Positions 58,197-64,000 of a DNA stretch of 64,000 nt are shown piece after piece (position 1 is the stretch's first letter; each line of letters opens with the position of its first letter). Both the position numbers and the translations under genes were made by a program. This DNA is from Linanthus parryae (Eukaryota > Streptophyta > Magnoliopsida > Ericales > Polemoniaceae): NCBI GenBank assembly GCA_023055425.1, contig JALGPY010000006.1:75328435-75392434 (forward strand). Reading direction: 5' to 3'. The notes under the pieces are model-generated. The model was not told the DNA's origin. It worked only from the letters and a program-made list of their open reading frames with translations, and did not search any database.

Positions 58197-59686
58197 TGTT
58201 GACTCAAAGACCTTTAAGTGTGTTTTGAGAATAAACTGTTTTGAGTGATGAAAGACAAAGACAAAGTATGTGCGAGGCTCCAAGGCCTTGAGATACTGAA
58301 CAAAGCTTCAAAGCCTTGAGAGTAGCTTTATTGTGCTGAATGTTCTAACAATCTTGTGTTGCAGATTGGATATATGATTATTAAGATCAGAGATTTGCTG
58401 CAAATACTTATGTTTTATATTCTATTTATATCTAACATAATTGCAGATATCCTGATCAGAGAGAATCATAGAATTTTGGGTTCAACTTTGAAAGACTATG
58501 AAGCATGTTCAGAGCTTCAAGGCCTTGAGATATGCCTTGAGCTGCTGACAGCTTTACATAGTTAATTTGATTCTTTCTTGCAGGGTTTGATCTTTATTTT
58601 TGTGATTGTTTAATGACTTCTAATATACTTAAACTAGTTTATCACGAGTTATATGTTTCAGAAGTTAATCAAATTATTGTTTTATTCACTCATCCAGTTT
58701 TTATTCAGAAACTGAAAATCCAAACAGACTTAGTGTTGTTATATTTCTGGATTTTGTTGTTGGTATGTTTTAATGTTGTTGCATGTTTGTTAAACGTGCA
58801 AATGGAATCTCAACAAACTCCAACGGATATCTACTCGAAGCTGTTTGAATTGCAGTTGGATAGGATGAGGATTTGTAGGAACTGAGATCCTAAAATCTCT
58901 CATTCAGTTGCAGTGAGTTGATAAAAGACTGGTTTGAATTTTGAAAGAAATAGAAGCTTGCAGAGAACTGAGAGGGTGTGAAATATTCGTGGGAGATCAA
59001 GCATTCAAACACACATACATTCAGGCTTCAATTCCAGCTTTCAGAAGATCAATCATTCCAGTTTCCAGAAGAACACATCCAGACCTTCACAAGCTTATTC
59101 TTCTAATGTGTTCTTCTTCTGTTTTGTAATCTGCTTATCTTTTGTATATCTAAAACCTCACTAAACCTAGTGGTTGGTTGTTCAAGTGAACAACAAGAGG
59201 TTCTTGTTAGCTCAACAGTTAGTAGCTGATACTGGATAGGTTTGGAACCACAAGCTGTATAGCTGTAAGGTAAATCACTTAGGCTTGAAGATCTAGGGCT
59301 GTTTCTGTGTGAGTAATAAGAAGTGTTTGCCCAATCCTGGTGGGATTAGATCCCTCAGGTAGAGATTAGGTCCATTGGGACTGAACTCTGTAAATTACCT
59401 TGTGTTCTTTACTTTACAATTTTAGTTATTTTCTGTTGGACACAACTCAAATCAAACTAGGGTTTATCAGCTTTTCAGAACTGGTTAAAGTTCAAGGCCT
59501 TGAAGCTTTCTATTTTCCTTTGAAAGTTTCTGACTGTTTTCTAAAATCTCAAGGCCTTGAGATTTGAGTTTCTCACATAGTTAATTGGTTAAAATCTGTG
59601 TTTTGCAAAAAGTTTCCATACTCTATTCAACCCCCCCCCTTCTAGAGTATTTAGGTCCTGTATTTAGTCTACACTACACACTTTCA
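58197..59686 (+). repeat. Element E probable 5' LTR
   Basis: The right border is firm: ...CACTTTCA, then AT, then the PBS. The left border at TGTTGACTC is a guess from the TG start and plausible length (1490 bp). Five CAA(G/A)GCCTTG motifs lie inside. Confidence 0.55.
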
Positions 59687-59688
59687 AT

Positions 59689-59700
59689 TGGTATCAGAGC
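59689..59700 (+). other. Element E primer binding site (initiator tRNA-Met)
   Basis: TGGTATCAGAGC lies two bases after the LTR end. Confidence 0.9.
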
Positions 59701-59736
59701 TTGGGTCACTAATATAGATCTAACAATCTTGTGACT

Positions 59737-60846
59737 ATGAGTATTGTAGGATATGGTGGATTCTCACAAGGAACGGCAGCAAAGAGACCTCCATTGTTCT
59801 GTGGTGATAGCTTCATGCACTGGAAGGCATTGATGAAGATGTTCATCATAGATCAAGACATGGAACTGTGGTCAATAGTTCAGAATGGTCCTCATGAGTA
59901 CTACACTACCACAGATGGAGTTAGATGCATCAAGTCTGAGGAAAATCTCTCAATTACTGAACTGGAAAAGGTATCAAAAAATTACAATGCTATGAATCTG
60001 TTATACTGTGCTCTTAATGCAGATGATTTCAACAGAGTGTCAAATTGCAAAAGTGCCAAAGAAGTATGGGACAAACTGGTTGTGACATATGAAGGGACAA
60101 GCCAGGTTATACAGACCAAAGTCAACATACTTCTGAGGCAATATGATCTGTTCAAGATGAACTCGGATGAGACCATCAAGGAGATGTTCAAAAGATTCAC
60201 TGATGTGGTGAATAGTCTGGAGTCATTGGGAAAGAAGTTTTCAAATGAAGAAAAGGTCAGGAAAATTCTGAGAAGCTTGCCAAAAGCCAAGTGGGAGCCA
60301 AAGACAACAGCCATTGAGGAAGCTCAGGATTTAAGTCTTCTTCAGCTAGATGATCTACAAGGAAAGCTGCTCACTCATGAAATGTCTATGAAGGATGTAG
60401 AAGGTGATCTGAGTGAAAACATCAAGAACTTAGTACTCAAGGCCAAAGACAATGAAAAATCTCAAAGCCTTGAGACTGAGGATGAACATGCTTTAGCATT
60501 GATCTCCAAGGCCTTGGCCAGGATTCTCAAGAAGAAAAGAAATTCTGGTAACAGGGACTACAACATAGAGAGATCAAGACCTTCAAGCAGCAAGGACTAC
60601 AAAGGTAAGTCTTCATCACAGTTACATAAAACTAAAGTAATGAATTGTTTTGATTGTGGTGATGCAGATCATTTAGTAAGGGATTGTCCACAAAAGAAGA
60701 AGAACATGAACTTTCAAAAGAAAGACAGTGAAAACAGAAGGAAGAAATCCATGATGGCTTCTTGGAGTGATTCTGATTCATCAAGTGACTCAGACACAGA
60801 AGAAGATCAAGCAAATTTGTGCTTCATGGCTAAACATGACGAATAA
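59737..60846 (+). pseudogene. Element E gag
   Basis: The frame opens at ATG 59737, 36 bp after the PBS. It has the gag-type fold region (CGDSFMHWKALMKMF near the start, then a UBN2-like helical domain with LRSLPKAKWEPK), and a CCHC knuckle with first Cys at 60646 (C-x2-C-x4-H-x4-C). The tail is acidic and Ser-rich. A TAA at 60844-60846 stops it, and the same frame continues immediately after, so this is probably one gag broken by a nonsense change, or a natural gag end. Confidence 0.85.
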
Positions 60847-61575
60847 AAGTCCTCAGACAGACATATTGAGGAAATGGTAAAAAGTCTTCTTGCTAGTCCT
60901 TCTGATGTACTTCCTGAAATTCTCAAGAGTATGTTTTTAAATGAGGAAAGTTATAGAAATGAGATTTCTTCTTTAAAGATTAAGATTCATGAGCAGGTAA
61001 AGGAAAATTTGGACCTAGTTTTTACCAGCAAAACTGTTGAAGTTTCTAAGACAAAAATTGAAAAGGACTTCAAGGCCTTGGACAGCAGGTTCAAAGCCTT
61101 GAAGGCTCAGATAAAAGAGATTGTTGATCAAAACACTCTTTTAACTGAAAGATATGCTGATCTAAAGACTCATTCTGATGATTTAGAACAACAAATCTGT
61201 TCTTTGACTGAGAAACTTCAAGAGTCTAAAAAGGTCCTAGCCAGTTTTACAGGCTCAGAACATAATTTAAATCTCATTCTTGGAGGAAGTCTGAAATCAA
61301 TGCATACAAGTGGGATTGGCTATAATCCAAATTTTCCAAAGAAAAGCCAAACTACTTTTGTCAAATCTGGTAGCAGACATTCTCCAAAGTGTCGTTACTG
61401 TGGAAAAATTGGTCATATCATATTAACTTGTCCCTTCAGAAGATCAGAACCTCACATTATGAGGAATACTGATCCTTATCAGCTTAAGGGACAGGTTAGG
61501 CCGATTTGGGTTCCAAAAGGAATTAGACCACCAAACATGGCTGATTCTGAGTATGACTCAAAGTTCTGCACTTAG
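60847..61575 (+). pseudogene. Element E gag continuation with coiled coil and second zinc knuckle
   Basis: Same frame as the preceding gag. A long coiled coil (about 61040-61240, many Leu/Lys/Glu heptads) is followed by a second CCHC knuckle (first Cys at 61390) and a WVPKGIRPP phrase. Long coiled-coil gag extensions are described for Sireviruses. It ends at TAG 61573-61575; the protease is in another frame downstream. Confidence 0.75.
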
Positions 61576-61606
61576 TCTAACAGCCTGTTGAGACAATGAT
61601 TTACTT

Positions 61607-62038
61607 TTGCAGGATGTCACCAAGGCCTTGAAAGATCATAAATGGATATTAGACAGTGGATGTTCCAGACATATGAGTGGAAAGAAATCTCTCTTTACTG
61701 AGCTTACAGAAAAATATGGAGGAACAATCACACTTGGTGACAAAGCAAAATGCAACATTATTGGTATAGGTAGTATTGGTAATGGTTCTACCAACTCTAT
61801 CTCTGATGTTTATCTTGTGGATGGACTTAAATATAATCTGCTTAGTATCTCTCAGTTATGTGATAAAGGTTATAAAGCTATATTTGACAAGGAAAAATGT
61901 GTGGTGCAAGATGAGGAATCTAGAGATTTCATACTCACTGCTCCTAGATCATATAATCTATATGCTATGAGTACTAACAGTGTTGCAGGTGACAAGTTAA
62001 AATGCCTCAAGGCCTTGAAGGAAAATTCAAAGCTTTAG
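61607..62038 (+). pseudogene. Element E protease region
   Basis: It contains the Copia protease active site DSG in the phrase WILDSGCSRHMSG (about 61643-61681) and the downstream LLSISQLCDKGY motif. There is no ATG at its start; it would have been translated as part of a polyprotein. It is ended by TAG (62036-62038), where a Trp codon normally precedes the integrase HRKLGH zinc-binding motif. Confidence 0.85.
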
Positions 62039-63212
62039 CACAGAAAGCTTGGGCATATTAGCATACACACCTTGAATAAACTCATCTCAAAGGATTTGGT
62101 AAGAGGATTACCATCACAAAAAAAATTCAGATGATGAGGTTTGCAAGGCATGTGTACAAGGTAAACAAACCAGAAGCTCATCCAAGCCAAAGAACTTTGT
62201 AAGTACTTCTAGACCCTTAGAACTGTTGCATATGGACTTGTGTGGTCCTATGAGAGTTCAGACCCCAAAAGGTAAGAGGTATATGCTTGTTATAGTAGAT
62301 GATTATTCTAGATTTACTTGGGTGATATTCATTAGAGACAAAACTGAAGCCTTATCTGAGTTTTCTAGATTGTGCAAACAGCTTCAAACATTGAAAAATT
62401 TACCTGTTGCATCCATTAGAAGTGATCATGGTAGGGAACATGATCAACTTGACTTTGATTTGTTTTGTGAAAAGCATGGCATATCACACAACTTTTCTGC
62501 ACCTAGAACTCCACTGCAAAATGGAGTAGTTGAAAGGAAAAATAGGACACTTGAGGATATGTATAGAACCATGCTACTTGAAAGTAATTTTCCAAAGTTC
62601 TTGTGGGCAGAAGCTGTTAATACTGCCAATTATGTGCTAAATAGATGCTTGATTAGACATATTTTGAAAAAGACTCCTTATGAACTGTTTAAAGGTAAGA
62701 AGCCTAGTGTTTCTTATTTCAAACCTTTTGGTTGTATCTATTTTGTGCATAATAATGGTAGAGACAATCTTGGTAAATTTGATGCTAGGAGTGATGAAGG
62801 TGTATTTCTTGGATATTCTCAAACTAGCAAAGCTTATAGAATTTACAATAGAAAAACCAAGATTGTGGAAGAGAGTATTCATGTGTTTTTTGATGAAAGT
62901 ACTAAGGATTATCTGAGTGAAAGTTTTGCAGATCTAAATTTGAACAAGCATGAGTCTGATGATGATGATGTGAAAGAGGACAAAGGCAAAACTAAAGTGC
63001 AGAATCAATCAGTAGAATCTCAAGGCCTTGAACCCCCTGCAGAGCCAAAATCTCAAAGCCTTGAGGCAGAAACTGAAACTTTCTATGATGCTCCCTCTAC
63101 TGTTTCAAGAACTCAAAGCCTTGAAGGAACATATTCCTGGATACCAAGGAAGAATTTTAAGTATCTTGCAGATCATCCAACTGACAATATTATATCTGAT
63201 CCATCAACTTGA
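62039..63212 (+). pseudogene. Element E integrase
   Basis: Zinc-binding residues (HRKLGH, then CKAC) span a frameshift at an A8 run near 62119-62126. The catalytic core then runs open: D in MDLCGP (62235), D in RSDHGRE (62424) and E in NGVVERKNR (62532), again with 35 residues between the last two. The acidic linker after the core holds three SQ(G/S)LE or TQSLE phrases encoded by the CAA(G/A)GCCTTG motif. TGA at 63210-63212 stops the frame. Confidence 0.85.
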
Positions 63213-64000
63213 ACTCAGACAAGAGGACAGTTGAAGAACTTGTGTGCTTTTAGTGCCTTTGTATCATTGATTGAGCCTAAAAATACCAAGGAAGCACTAG
63301 AAGATGCAGACTGGATCATTGCAATGCAGAGTGAGCTGAATGAATTTGAAAGAAACAAGGTATGGAATCTGGTTCCCAGACCAAAAGAGAAATCAGTTAT
63401 AGGAACCAGATGGGTGTTCAGAAATAAGCTTGATGAGAATGGCAAAGTGGTAAGGAACAAAGCCAGACTTGTGGCACAGGGATATAATCAGGAAGAAGGT
63501 ATAGACTATGAGGAGACTTTTGCTCCTGTTGCCATGTTAGAAGCTATTAGAATACTTCTTGCATTTGCATCTCACAATCATATAAAGCTTTATCAAATGG
63601 ATGTCCAATGTGCTTTTCTGAATGACTATTTACAAGAAGATGTTTTTGTAGCACAACCTCCTAGTTTTGAAGCTGAAAACTTTCCTGATCATGTTTATAA
63701 ACTAGACAAAGCTCTTTATGGGTTAAAACAAGCTCCAAGGGCTTGGTATTATAGACTTTCAAAAATTTTACTTGACAACAATTGAAAGAGAGGTCTAGTT
63801 GATAAAAATCTTTTTATTAAACATCATGAAAGTGTTTTGTTAGTAGTTCAGATCTATGTGGATGATATTTTGTTTGGTGCTACTAATGATGCTCTTTCAA
63901 AAGAGTTTTCTAGTCTGATGTGCAGGGAGTTTGAGATGAGCTTAATGGGAGAACTGGATTTCTTTCTTGGACTTCATATTTTACAAATGAAGAAAGGAAT
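63213..64000 (+). pseudogene. Element E reverse transcriptase, runs off window
   Basis: The same frame as the integrase reopens after 63212 with the conserved start (ALEDADWIIAMQSELNEFE, then NKVWNLVPRP). It continues through QMDVQCAFLN and LYGLKQAPRAW. A TGA at 63783-63785 breaks it, and the frame then continues to the active site YVDD (63855-63866) and LGLHI at the window edge. RNase H and the 3' LTR are not visible. Confidence 0.85.

Larger units (their letters stand above)
58197..64000 (+). mobile_element. Element E: decayed Ty1/copia (Sirevirus-like), truncated by the window
   Basis: The proposed 5' LTR (58197-59686) is followed by an initiator-Met PBS and remnants of gag, protease, integrase and reverse transcriptase in Copia order. 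The frame is broken by stops at 60844, 61573, 62036, 63210 and 63783 and by two frameshifts. Two CCHC knuckles with a coiled coil between them, and a WVPKG phrase before the protease, resemble the Sirevirus lineage. The 3' LTR lies outside the window, so age and target duplication cannot be judged. It is remarkable for 14 copies of a CAAGGCCTTG-type motif. Confidence 0.85.

Overview
This window is nuclear DNA from a flowering plant, probably a eudicot; I cannot name the species. The evidence is long introns with GT-AG borders, dense nested LTR retrotransposons with initiator-Met and Asp primer binding sites, hAT-like and mariner-like miniature elements, tRNA-derived SINEs, and two genes with plant-type structure. 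There is no operon-like gene packing, no CRISPR array, no rRNA gene and no recognisable tRNA gene.

Two host genes can be reconstructed exon by exon. The plus-strand gene (2143-15676, five coding exons, 483 aa) is a VPS9-domain Rab5 exchange factor of the VPS9A type. Its introns hold two ~0.8 kb hAT-like elements, a probable Stowaway-like element and a tandem duplication. The minus-strand gene (37965-29210, five coding exons, 607 aa) is a Ser/Asn-rich protein whose ordered short motifs match the architecture of vasculin/GPBP1 proteins. Its 6.2 kb third intron holds a 925 bp mariner-like element and several tandem duplications. The two genes converge on a 13.5 kb gap that is mostly retrotransposon.

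The rest is layered mobile DNA. Element A (17104-26650) is a short non-coding LTR element, about 1.77 kb before it was split. Element B (17217-24988), a 7.8 kb non-autonomous Athila/Tat-like element, inserted into the 5' LTR of A. Element D (41940-56878, minus strand) is a second non-autonomous Athila/Tat-like element. Element C (44401-52905), a young Ty1/copia element with one in-frame TGA, sits inside D. All four have matching 5 bp target duplications (AACTT, GGGGT, CCCGT, GTTTC) and paired LTRs. A 715 bp hAT-like element lies at 57245-57959, next to an (AAT)n microsatellite. A decayed Copia element E with a Sirevirus-like gag starts near 58197 and runs off the window end.

The most unusual signals are: (1) a 10 bp palindrome, CAAGGCCTTG, with its one-base variant, occurring 14 times in 5.8 kb of element E across LTR and coding sequence and in two reading frames; (2) collinear non-coding 3' blocks in B and D, including a conserved segment that C interrupted; (3) an unclassified acidic ORF behind the primer site in both B and D; (4) the vasculin-like architecture of the minus-strand gene; (5) what looks like a captured first exon inside an intronic hAT-like element.
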